A stretch of DNA of 64,000 bases from positions 248,001 through 312,000 of the forward strand of contig NC_063012.1 of NCBI RefSeq assembly GCF_020509005.1. Reading direction: 5' to 3'. The stretch's first letter is position 1. The number at the start of each line of letters is the position of its first letter. This stretch comes from Fulvia fulva (taxonomy: Eukaryota > Ascomycota > Dothideomycetes > Mycosphaerellales > Mycosphaerellaceae). This document shows, in pieces, positions 32,273 to 41,273 of this stretch. Under the pieces are notes generated by a model. That model saw only the letters and a list, made by a program, of their open reading frames with translations. It did no database searches and was not told where the DNA came from. The position numbers and the translations under genes were made by a program.

Positions 32273-33050
32273 GTTGGACCGATCAGTGGACAGTGTACAG
32301 TGTGCAGTGTTCAGACGTCCTGCCACTGCACTCGAGCAGAAAGAGAGCTTGGTGCAACGCTCCAGTCAGCCGGATACGAATGGGAACCAAGAGGCATCTA
32401 TACACTCTCTCTCGCGATGACGACGCCAGGGCAGTACATGAACACATGACACTGCCACGCCATCAGGGAATATGGCAAACGAATGCGTCGTTCTGGTATG
32501 TCTATGTCCATGCTGGCCTGTCAGCACGGCGTCGGATCGTCCGGAAGGGCCGCGAGTCTTACTTTCGTGCGTATGCATAGCCACTCCGGCAGCGTCATGG
32601 ACGTCATCTTTCTGGTGTAGTCGCTTCTTCACGATCTGGATCCATACTGTCTCATGCATCATTGAGATGATGCCTGGCAGTCCAAACCAAAGGATGTCGT
32701 CCTCACGCCAAGACTTTTCAGCATCTCGATCAAATCGCAACAATGAACTACCACAGTCATACCACAGCATACAGCACTCTATCCAGTATACTGACACCAT
32801 CGCCCATCTGTCTTCGTTGCTTCAACGTGCCAGACTCTCGGTCAAACCTCGGTCTTTGCCGCAGACCAAAAATTCCAACCCATGTTCACCATATCGTTTC
32901 TCCCCATCCTACCACAACACCACACCCTCTGCAACGTTATTACTTACGACGAGTTCAAAATCAAAGATTCAGTCCACTAATACGGAAACATAGATAAGGC
33001 TGCGGGCCCGCTTTACTTATTACCAACAAACAAAAAGGTAATATTTTCAA
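32273..33050. other. gene-poor spacer
   Basis: About 780 bases. Frames at 32366-32800 and 32472-32993 overlap each other and look random. The last 20 bases hold the Pol III terminator of the tRNA-Gly gene. Confidence 0.4.
33032..33036 (-). terminator. Pol III terminator of the tRNA-Gly gene
   Basis: A run of five T on the minus strand, 14 bases downstream of the discriminator base of the tRNA-Gly. Confidence 0.8.
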
Positions 33051-33194
33051 TGCATCGGCCGCTAGTATGTAGTTAGCATATGCATTCGCATACATGCGTC
33101 AGAGAAAGAAACTCACGGAATCGAACCCGGGGCTAGCCGACAAAGCAGGTTACTGCATTGGCAACGGCTAATTTTACCACTAAACCACCAATGC
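33051..33194 (-). tRNA. tRNA-Gly (anticodon GCC) with an anticodon-loop intron and a spliceosomal-type intron in the T arm
   Basis: Minus strand, 5' end at 33194. The acceptor 5' strand GCATTGG pairs with 3' CCGATGC (33058-33052, one T-G pair), discriminator A at 33051. The A box TGGTTTAGTGG and B box GGTTCGATTCC are intact. Anticodon stem AGCCG/CGGCT encloses GCC (33162-33160). An 18-nt intron (33158-33141) sits right after base 37, the canonical place. A second insert of 55 bp (33116-33062) interrupts the 3' side of the T stem: donor GTGAGT, branch GCTAAC, acceptor TAG. Without both inserts the RNA is 71 nt, exactly tRNA-Gly length, with a full T stem CCGGG/CCCGG. Left in place, the T stem and acceptor stem cannot form. 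Confidence 0.9.
33062..33116 (-). other. spliceosomal-type intron in the tRNA-Gly T arm
   Basis: 55 bp, begins GTGAGTTTCT, has TGCTAAC about 12 nt before the end and ends ACTAG. Length and signals equal those of mRNA introns in the window. It lies directly after the B box. Confidence 0.85.
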
Positions 33195-34695
33195 AACTTG
33201 AACAGCCGACAGTACGCTGTACGGTGGAGGCGGGTGCTAGCAAATGCAATATGTAGTCTTGCGCGAGTATAGCCGATATTAGCGCGCGAGAATCAGCTTG
33301 GTCCTAGCCGGGCCTGCAGCTCAGAGTAGAGCCTAAGGGGTCGTCTTGAAGATGCCTTAAGCCGCATGGCTGGAAGTATGCATCACTAGAGGGTGCTGAA
33401 GTTGACGAAAGCCCCGGATAATGAGTTTCGACAACACGAGATCGAGAAGTGCTATGTAGACCTAGATCGAGCTCGGAATGCGGCGAACCTACAGATAGTA
33501 CATGCCAAGTCACCTGTCAGCACCCTAGCGAGTGGCCTTGCGGCCGCGCAAGCGGCCGTGCAGGCTCGACAGGCCAGAGGGGCGTTGTTACTGTAGTGCA
33601 GATGGGCCATCTTCAAGCCATCGCTGGAGCAGCTCTCACAGATGGTTTTCTCCTATGAGGGACGCACAGGACGCAGGTGAGAACCTACATCGAGCTCAAC
33701 CTGCGTAATTTCCCGAACGAAAGTTTACAGCGTCGGCGACAGTGGTCCATAGTCGAGAAGTGGAATCCGTAAACCAAATCGAATGACGCTCTCGAAGTGC
33801 GAAGCCAGGAAGGAAAAAGACCAGATATCATCTCGCGTGCAAGGACTGCCAATCTCCATGCTATGATTTCTTGCCTTGTCAACCAGTGAGCGCATCGGGC
33901 GCAAGGCGCTGGGAAGTCGGCCTTGCGGGCAAACAGGAAGCTGTCCACGTCGAACCTGATCGCTGTCGTACAATGTTGTATTGATGTCCGTTGACGAGCA
34001 GTGCAAATGTGAATGGTCATGGAGTGGAGAGATGAAATTTACAACACAACGCGACCAAGCGACTTCTTCAGAACAGATCTCGGCACATCTGCGGCTGTTG
34101 CCGAACCTTATCTCGATGCCGAATATGGCATGGTCGCGATCACGGGATTTTGATCATGATGATGCCAATGCTCCTTCTCACAACATCAGCCGTCGATAGT
34201 CTCGATACAAGGCGACCGCCTTGAGTGCAAGAGGCTGTCCATGCGCTACTGAATTGATACTCCTGCCACGTACAGATTATGATGGACGCGATCTACGCCG
34301 ACCAGCTTCCACCGCACTGCAATGCCACAAGGACTCTCTCAGCTGGCGGCGATGCAATGCTTCGAGCCACGGGGACGTCGTCCACGATCAGACCTGCCTG
34401 GATCGGAGCTTGTGTGTAAGAGCGTGTATATGCATTCATATAGGAAGCCGCCTTTGTTCGAAGTCAGAGTCTTGACATCACCACTTCCACTGACGTCGCC
34501 ATGACAGACACATCTGCAGGAACGCGGTTCAATGTTGTACATGGCCTGTGACGCGATTCCTACGACATACCCAGGTGAGGTTGCTCAGGAGTTATGATAC
34601 CCATTTTCCGTTGTGCAAGACTGGCAAAATTCACACCAACACTGACAACACCACTACGAACACCGACACGAACCACCAGAGCGAGCTTTGCGACC
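33195..34695. other. 1.5-kb gene-poor stretch
   Basis: No convincing gene. A 67-codon plus frame (33393-33596, Ala/Gln-rich end) reads somewhat like protein (EFRQHEIEKCYVDLDRARNAAN) and may be the remnant of a larger gene or element, but nothing supports it further. The final 100 bases are A/C-rich leader of the SDR gene. Confidence 0.45.
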
Positions 34696-35770
34696 ATGTC
34701 TTCCACACTCGATCAAGTGAAGAGCACTTTCTCCCAGAATTTGGGTGGTGTCGCAGAGAAACTGACTCCTGCCGGCCAAAACTTCTCCATCGACGACATT
34801 CCAGATTTGAGTGGGAAGGTCGCTATTGTGACAGGCGGCAGTGAAGGCATGTCAGATCAGAGAGAATCCGCGATGCCATGTGCTGACTGTTGTAGGCATC
34901 GGATACGCCTGCACACACACGCTCCTTTCGAAAGGCGTCAAGAAGCTATACATCCTCTCCCTCTCCAAGGACGTCGTTGATGGAGCAAAGGAAGCAGTCG
35001 CATCGGAACTGGGACAAGAGAAGGCAGATGCAACAGAGTGGATTCAGCTAGACATCAGCAACTGGGACAAGACCATCGAGGTCGCAAAGAAGCTGGCAGC
35101 AGAGAATGAGCGCATCGACATCCTGATCAACAACGCTGGTCGTGGCATCATGACCATGGAGTTGACGGACAAGGGCGTGGACAGGCATATGGCAACAAAC
35201 CACATGGGTCATGTCCTGCTCACCTCGTACCTACTTCCTACCATGAAGAAGACTGCTAATGCAGGAAACATCGTCCGCATTGCCGGGCTCGCTTCGAACA
35301 CTCACGAGCAGTCGCCGAAGGACACCGAGTTTGAGAGTCTTGCAGAGCTCAATCAAGACCACGGTCCACTCGCACAGTACGGTCGTTCGAAGCTGGCAGT
35401 CATTCTGTACGCTCGATGGCTCGCGAGACATCTCACGAAGGAGTATCCCAACATTCTGGCCAGTGCTACACACCCTGGCGTAGTCAACACGAAGATGAGC
35501 ACGGAAGACATCCACGAGCCATACCCTTTGGCTGGCTACTTGATGAGCACAGTTGCAAGACCTTTCAAAAAGGAGCCATTCGAGGGTGCGCTTTCGACAC
35601 TGTATGCAGCTACAACGACCAAGAACTCCGGCGAGTATGTTTGCCCGCCTGCCGCGATCGAGCCAGGTAGTGAGCTATCGCGAAGCACACACCTGCAGGA
35701 CAACCTCATGCGTTTGACGCAGAAGGTTTTGAAGGAGCAGGGAGGCCTTGAGCATGTCATTTTCCATTAG
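34696..35770 (+). CDS. short-chain dehydrogenase/reductase
   Basis: Exons 34696-34846 and 34896-35770 give 341 aa. The cofactor loop TGGSEGIG is completed only after removing a 49-bp intron that starts GC (GCATGT) and ends TTGTAG, a GC-AG intron. Other SDR marks: LDISNWD (acidic residue after beta-4), INNAG, NHMGHVLL, and catalytic YGRSK with Ser in the RIAGLAS strand. An N-terminal 35-residue extension precedes the Rossmann fold. The overall pattern is close to the retinol-dehydrogenase/WW-oxidoreductase-like group that reduces bulky hydrophobic carbonyls, but substrate is unknown. The flanking inverted repeat lies just downstream. Confidence 0.92.
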
Positions 35771-36321
35771 ATCCATGTCGCCCAAGCCAGCACAATGTAC
35801 AGTACTTCGAGCATAGGTAGCGCTCGCAGAGGAGATCGCACACGACCGTCGGCGGTTCTACAGCTGTATGGATTGCCAACATCTTCGGAGACAGCACAAC
35901 GGTATAACATCTGCCAGGGTCATTTCGCATCCTCAGCATCTCGCAAGCGTGCCGGAAATCCGCCGCTCCGACAGCAAACATATCCTAGTCGTGAGAGGAT
36001 TTACCCGCACGCTTGCGAGATGCTAAGGATGCGAAATGGCCCTGGCAGATGTTATTCTCGTTTGATCACTCATGGCATTGCGGTTCCTGCATCTAGACTC
36101 CACTCGATCCACCCCACCTCGGCACTTCACCCGGAAGCTGTGCCTGCAGACTGCATTAATCAGGCTCTCTAAGCAGATCCTAAGCAACAGTCTCTATGAT
36201 GCCTATTGCGGAAGTGACTGCATGCACTCATGCATGAGTACATATAACCTCTACACACCTTGTGTAACCTCTAACAAGATCACATTGCCCATCTTTGCCC
36301 ACTTCACCTCGCCCCGCCACC
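35771..36321. other. spacer dominated by a long inverted repeat
   Basis: 550 bases between SDR and flavoprotein genes. The inverted repeat at 35904-36055 is described separately. Short frames reading HACEMLRMRN on both strands exist only because of the two arms. Confidence 0.6.
35904..36055. repeat. near-perfect inverted repeat (long hairpin)
   Basis: Left arm 35904-35962 and right arm about 35994-36055 are reverse complements over about 58 bases with two differences that would be G-U pairs in RNA, one mismatch and one bulge; the loop is about 31 bases. The core arm contains CATTTCGCATCC and AGCATCTCGCAAGCGTGC. It is non-coding, lies 130 bases after the SDR stop, and would fold into a stem far longer than a terminator. 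Confidence 0.93.
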
Positions 36322-38309
36322 ATGGCGGATACTTCCACACCAAATGCCAACGGCACCGCCGACTCAAACACAGACCCCATTGAAACACCCTTCCTCATCA
36401 TTGGTGCTGGTCCCGCCGGTGCTTCGTTAGCATGCTTCCTCGCGTCCTACGGATTGAAAGGGATCGTAGTAGCGGCAGCTCCCGGCACAGCAAAGGAACC
36501 TCGTGCCCATATCACGAACCCCGCCGCATTGGAATGTTTGAGAGATATCGGGCTGGAGGAAGAAGCGGTGAGGAATGGAACAAGCGGGGAGTGCATGGTT
36601 CATACACGGTGGTGGTGAGCTGAACTGAGTTCGCATGATGATGGAGGCTGTTTGGAGTAGAATTGGGAGGGGATGTGGTGCTGACGGCAGACTAGTCATG
36701 ATATGGCTGGTGAGGAGTTTGGGAGGGTGTATAGTTGGGGGAGTCAGCCTGGTATGTCTCATGTCCCACTCACATGTACACATCTTCGAACATGACCATT
36801 GATTAACCCCATCCAGACCGCAAAGGAGACTACGAAGCCGCCAGTCCATGTCGCCACATCGACCTCCCCCAAACCCTCCTCGAACCCATCCTAGTCCAAC
36901 ATGCCCTGAACAACTCCTGGCACATCCGCTTCGACTCCTCCTTCCTCCACTACTCCCAACCCGACCCCACTGGCCCCATCACCTCCACCATAAAAGACAA
37001 CCTTACCGGCCACACCTACACCATCCGCTCCAAATACCTCTTCGGCGCCGACGGCGCTAGGTCCCAAGTAATGCGCCAGCTCAACCTCCCCCTCATTAAA
37101 TCGCCCGGTCAAGGTCTTGCTCTCAACATTCTAGTCGAAGCAGATTTGTCGAAACACATGCCCCACCGAATGGGCAACTTGCACTGGATCCTGACGCCAG
37201 GACTGGTCCACCCGGCCTGGGGTTGGAGTTGTATTCTGAGAATGGTGAAGCCGTGGCATGAGTGGATGTTCATCATGTTTCCGGAGCCGGGCTTTGATGA
37301 TTTCAGCATCAGGCTAGAGGAAGGGGAAGTTCTCAAACGGGTTCGTGAGATGATCGGTGATGACTCCATTCCCGTGACGATTAAGGGTATGAGTAAATGG
37401 TACATCAACGAGATCGTGGCAGAGCGGTACTCGGATGATACTGGAAGGATCCACTTATTGGGTGATGCAGTCCACCGACACCCGCCGCTCAATGGCTTAG
37501 GATCAAACACCTGCGTCCAAGATGCCTGGAATCTAGCCTGGAAAATCGCCTACGTCGAGAAAGGCCTCGCAGACCCCAAGCTCTTGAAATCCTTCAGTAC
37601 AGAACGCCAACCCATCGGCGCCGGCGTGATCCAACGCGCCAACCAAGGTCTCCGGGACCACGTCCCCGTCTGGGAAGCTCTCGGAGCCTTACCAAAAGAC
37701 GTCGAGGAAAGGAAGCGCCAGCACGCCGAACTCAGCGCCGCGACCGAAGCTGGGCGAGCACGGAGGAACAGGTTACGCGAAGCCATCGCGTACACGGCGC
37801 ACGAGTTTGGCGGGATAGGTGTGGAGATGAACCAACGGTACGAGTCCTCTGCGGTATTTCTCGAGGATGAGAAAGAAGCCCGCCGCCCACAACCACTGGA
37901 TGCAGTGCTTGAGTACCAGATTTCCACATACCCGGGTTCGCGCGTGCCGCATGCGTGGCTCAGTAAGCGGTCTCCCATTGATGCACCGATCAGTACAATT
38001 GACCTCGCCGGCCACGGTGCATTCTGCGTCTTGACGGGCGTTGGCGGGGACGCATGGAAGAATGCGGCGCTTGAGGCAGGGAGGCAGTTGGAAGGGGTGG
38101 TGGTTAATGCGTATAGTATCGGGTGGCATCAGGATTACGAGGATGTTTACGGGGACTGGGAGAGGAGAAGGGAGGTTGAGGAGGATGGATGTGTGCTACT
38201 GAGGCCTGACCGCACGGTGTGTTGGAGGAGTGGGGCAATGAGGGAGGGTGCTGGGGCAGTTCTGGTGAGTGTGTTGAAGGCGGTGCTTGGGAGGGGGGAG
38301 GAAAAGTAG
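36322..38309 (+). CDS. class A FAD monooxygenase, phenol-hydroxylase-like
   Basis: Exons 36322-36614, 36696-36751 and 36817-38309 (introns of 81 and 65 bp) give 613 aa. FAD-binding GAGPAGASLA (N-terminal), the DG motif FGADGARS, and the GD motif HLLGDAVHRHPPLNGLGSN are all present, followed by a thioredoxin-like C-terminal domain with HDFGG-like IGWHQDYE and DRTVCWR. Such enzymes hydroxylate aromatic rings using NADPH and O2. The second exon (VYSWGSQP) is only 56 nt; the acceptor ACTAG at 36691-36695 is chosen over the CAG at 36688-36690 because it gives the conserved RWCHDMAGEEFGR. It lies 0.55 kb from the SDR on the same strand, a pair that could act in one catabolic or secondary pathway; this is inference. 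Confidence 0.9.
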
Positions 38310-38454
38310 ATGGTGCTGTGGAGAAGTGGTGAGTGGCTTTGTTGGAGGGGAGTTGGGTTGGATTGGTGGATTGTTGTTTGTTTGTCAAGGCGATCATATA
38401 ACCATGACATGATTAAGCAATGGGCTAAAAGCTGCAAAGCACCCACTCCTTGCA

Positions 38455-39165
38455 ATGAAAGTAACCATCAAGTTCCACAATGTGAACGAGGGCCGTGGTG
38501 GTGTCATGAAGATCGGATCCGGGTCGGGACTTATCGACACAAATAGCCAACCTGTCCATCAAGTGAGCCATGTCGGAACTCTCAACTGCCACACATGCGT
38601 AGGTCTCTACTTCCCCATCGACGCCGAGCGTTGCTTTTGTGCGCACATGAATGCCTTCATCAGTCGTGCCGGAGGGCACGTGACGCCCGACCGATGTTGC
38701 AATCCAACAGAGGGCAACGCCGTTCACGACATGGTTCTTTCGCGACTCGAGGTTGTTGCTCACCAGCATGGGTTCACTGCTTCAAGCATAGACCGCGCTA
38801 GGATAGTCATGGTGTGTCCATATCCTGGAGGAAACTCCACATTGTCTGCAGCAACTCAGCACAGCCCGAGGAGGACCGGGTCGTACGTTATTGATGCCAT
38901 CAGAGCATTCTTCCAGTCTCCTCAGCTAGTCTGTGACAAGCAAGCGCAAGGCTTTGTAGTCGATCATGCCGATGGCTCGGTGCAGAAGGTATCGAGGGCA
39001 CTCCCGGAGATGTGTCGGAATGCTGGCCAGTATGCACGTACCAATGAGAATGTGGTGTGGGAAACGGTGATGGAGCAAGACTTGGACATGTGGGAGGTCA
39101 GGATTGCGGCAAGTGATGAGACTACTCGGTACGCAGATGCTGTAAGGGGTACAGTGTGGCGCTGA
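38455..39165 (+). CDS. unknown protein with CheD-like Thr/Cys/His spacing
   Basis: Intronless 236-aa frame. Residues 40-66 (VGTLNCHTCVGLYFPIDAERCFCAHMN) show T42, C48 and H64 with spacing of 6 and 16, nearly the same as the Thr-Cys-His set of bacterial CheD glutamine deamidases (6 and 17), together with a hydrophobic strand after the Cys. An N-terminal GSGSGL turn and a conserved-looking CPYPGGN follow. If the resemblance is real, the fold would be a cysteine deamidase/amidase type; there is no chemoreceptor context in a fungus. No family recognised otherwise. It has no signal peptide, so it is probably cytosolic. Start chosen at the first Met of the frame. Confidence 0.75.
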   Translation: MKVTIKFHNVNEGRGGVMKIGSGSGLIDTNSQPVHQVSHVGTLNCHTCVGLYFPIDAERCFCAHMNAFISRAGGHVTPDRCCNPTEGNAVHDMVLSRLEVVAHQHGFTASSIDRARIVMVCPYPGGNSTLSAATQHSPRRTGSYVIDAIRAFFQSPQLVCDKQAQGFVVDHADGSVQKVSRALPEMCRNAGQYARTNENVVWETVMEQDLDMWEVRIAASDETTRYADAVRGTVWR

Positions 39166-39238
39166 AGGGCTGATGACTGGCGCAGGACTCCGCAGTTCGC
39201 ATGGGTTGGCAGTCCGGCTCGGACCTCAAAAGGGTGTC

Positions 39239-40837
39239 TTAGTCAAGCTCTTCGAATCGTCCATCATCTATTGCTTGTTCGACAGGATTCTTGATATCCA
39301 CAACTCCGGTAGCTTTGAGGCGCTCAAATAGCACAAACAGTCGTTCTGCTTCGCGCTCCTTTTCTTCTTCCGTCATCTCAGGCACCGTCTTCGGTGCATC
39401 ATGATCTTCCGAGCTCCACCTTTGGCCAGTGACCGGATTGAACTCGACTCCTCTGTTCGATTCTTCACTCGCAGTACTGCTAGCTTCCATAGCATTCGCT
39501 GGAATCTGGATGTTATGGCTCATCAGGAAGCCAGCTGCGAAGCCATAGCCAATGTTGTTGACGAATTTGCTGGCATCTTTGTCACTGAGCTCGAACAGCA
39601 GACTTGAGACGTTCTCGCGAAGGGTTGGCAAGTTTGGTGAGCACGAAAGCCGTAGCAGGCGAGCGGACAATGTCTCTCCTTGACCAAGTGGCTTGTCACG
39701 ATCTTTTGAGGTGGGTAGAAGAAGCCATCGCATCCATGACTTCATCTGTGGCGTTGCGAGCTCGTACATGCGTCTGATCAGTGTGACCAAGGGTGCTGCC
39801 GCCTGATCCAACTCTCGTTCTTGCTGCTTGCGAATTGCTTCGTCCAGGATGCAAGACAGTCTGTCGACCACCGTCTCGGGATGCGAGTATGGGAACAAGG
39901 GGCTTACACGAGCTTCCCGCCCGTATGGAGTCTTCTTCTCGGCAGCGTTCAGGTCCAGATTCAACAGGGCGTTCAGAAGATAGGTGATCGGTGGCTGGAG
40001 TGGTGGCGATGGCAGTGGATGGTGGAGGATGATGTTGATGAGTGGCTCCACTGAAGGCGTGAAGCGAGAAGCCAAATCTGGATAGTAGTAGGTAATGTTG
40101 AATAGCAGCTTTAGGGTCTCAACCATAGCCATGTCCTGGGAGGGTGAGTTGATCGACTTCCTTCGTCCAGACCTGGAAAAGTTCTTAGCATGGCGTACAA
40201 TTTGCTGATTGATACTGTCGGCCAGTTTGTTGTCGTTCAGCAGGACTTCAAAGTCAATCTTGGTGTTGTAGGTCAGCAGAAACAGTATTCTTGATAGCAG
40301 GAATTCATCTTCACGGTCGTCATTCTTCAGTCGTTCGGCGGCTCTTGGGGCATAGCCAAGGTCGACGAATGTTTGTCGCGATGGTTCGTCCAGTAGAAAG
40401 GCATTGGCCAGACATCGCAGTGCCTCGCGCGATGTGTTGGAGCTCTCCTGATCCAGGCCATATCTTGAGAGTATCGAGACGCCCTGTTCGCGTTAGCTGC
40501 TTGGACGTGATGGGAGAAACTTGGTAAAGCATGCCCGTTTGGTAAAGATAGGGCCAGCATTGTGGACACTGCGACCCAAGACCTTGACCTGGCGTAGCCC
40601 ATGCTCCGCCTCTGACAGCAGACGTCAGCTGGTAGCATGTGCCTTCGTGTCGTATCGCACCCACGCTTCAGGGAGAGTTTGGCATTCTCCAGATTCTGTT
40701 CCAGCTGGTGAAGTAGTCGGTCGACTTGTGCAGTTCCTGCAGCAGCTAGCTCAGCGATGCACGTGTGGTGCGGCGGTGGTAGTGTTCGCACCCTCACCTG
40801 CAGCTCCACTAGCCGGGGTGCTGCTCTGCGGTCGCAT
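39239..40837 (-). CDS. ric8: synembryn/Ric8, guanine-nucleotide exchange factor and chaperone for G-alpha
   Basis: Four exons, 40837-40798, 40736-40665, 40611-40535 and 40483-39239 (introns of 61, 53 and 51 bp), give 477 aa in frame. Conserved Ric8 segments: QAEHGLRQVKVLGRSVHNAGPIFTKRGVSILSRYGLD at the N-terminal exons, ALRCLANAFLLDE, GYAPRAAERLKNDDREDEFLLSRILFLLTYNT, and MAMVETLKLLFNITYYYPD. The end LFVLFERLKATGVVDIKNPVEQAI is the usual tail. The protein folds and activates G-alpha subunits in the cytosol. Intron 3 (40484-40534) begins with GC and is needed to keep frame. Divergent from RIF1. Confidence 0.92.
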
Positions 40838-41273
40838 GGCCAACATTGTGACTTGCCTATATGGGACTGACGGTGGATTTAGGGTTGAAGATCGGGAGGC
40901 GTGTCATGTCATGTGAAAGACGAAGGCGAGTTGCGAGGGAAGGTGATGTGTGCGGTAGCGATGGTGATGATGCAGCTGCGGCTGTTGCTCACGGGTGTGG
41001 GTGGTGCTCCACGTGCTCCTGTACAGCGCACATGCGACGATCCTCCAACTTCTTGCGTCGACACGTTTCGATCGCGGGTCACGTGCATGTTTCTCGGATC
41101 ACTTCCGAGTCGCGTGTCGGAGCGCGTTGTTTCGCGGTATCGAGAGGCTGGAGAAGATGAACTTCACGGACGGGAGCTCTTCCTACGCGTTGCTGCGACA
41201 TTGCTGTACATTATCTACTTGCGTGCAACGTCCATGGCATCTTGATCACTTGTCCGGCGTTCTGGGCTGAATC
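40838..41273. promoter_or_regulatory. divergent promoter region RIC8 / RIF1
   Basis: 436 bases between divergent starts. Short plus frames here overlap one another and look random; no defined element. Confidence 0.4.

Noticed and set aside
33051..33194. tRNA-Gly read as a 3'-truncated tRNA or SINE head
   Set aside because: Removing the GT-AG insert restores the T stem, acceptor stem and 71-nt length exactly, which a decayed copy would not do.
33393..33596. Possible transposase remnant
   Set aside because: One short protein-like stretch without catalytic motif, terminal repeats or duplication; not enough support.
35795..36172. Plus frame with peptide HACEMLRMRN, repeated on the minus strand
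   Set aside because: The shared peptide results from the inverted repeat, not from two related genes.
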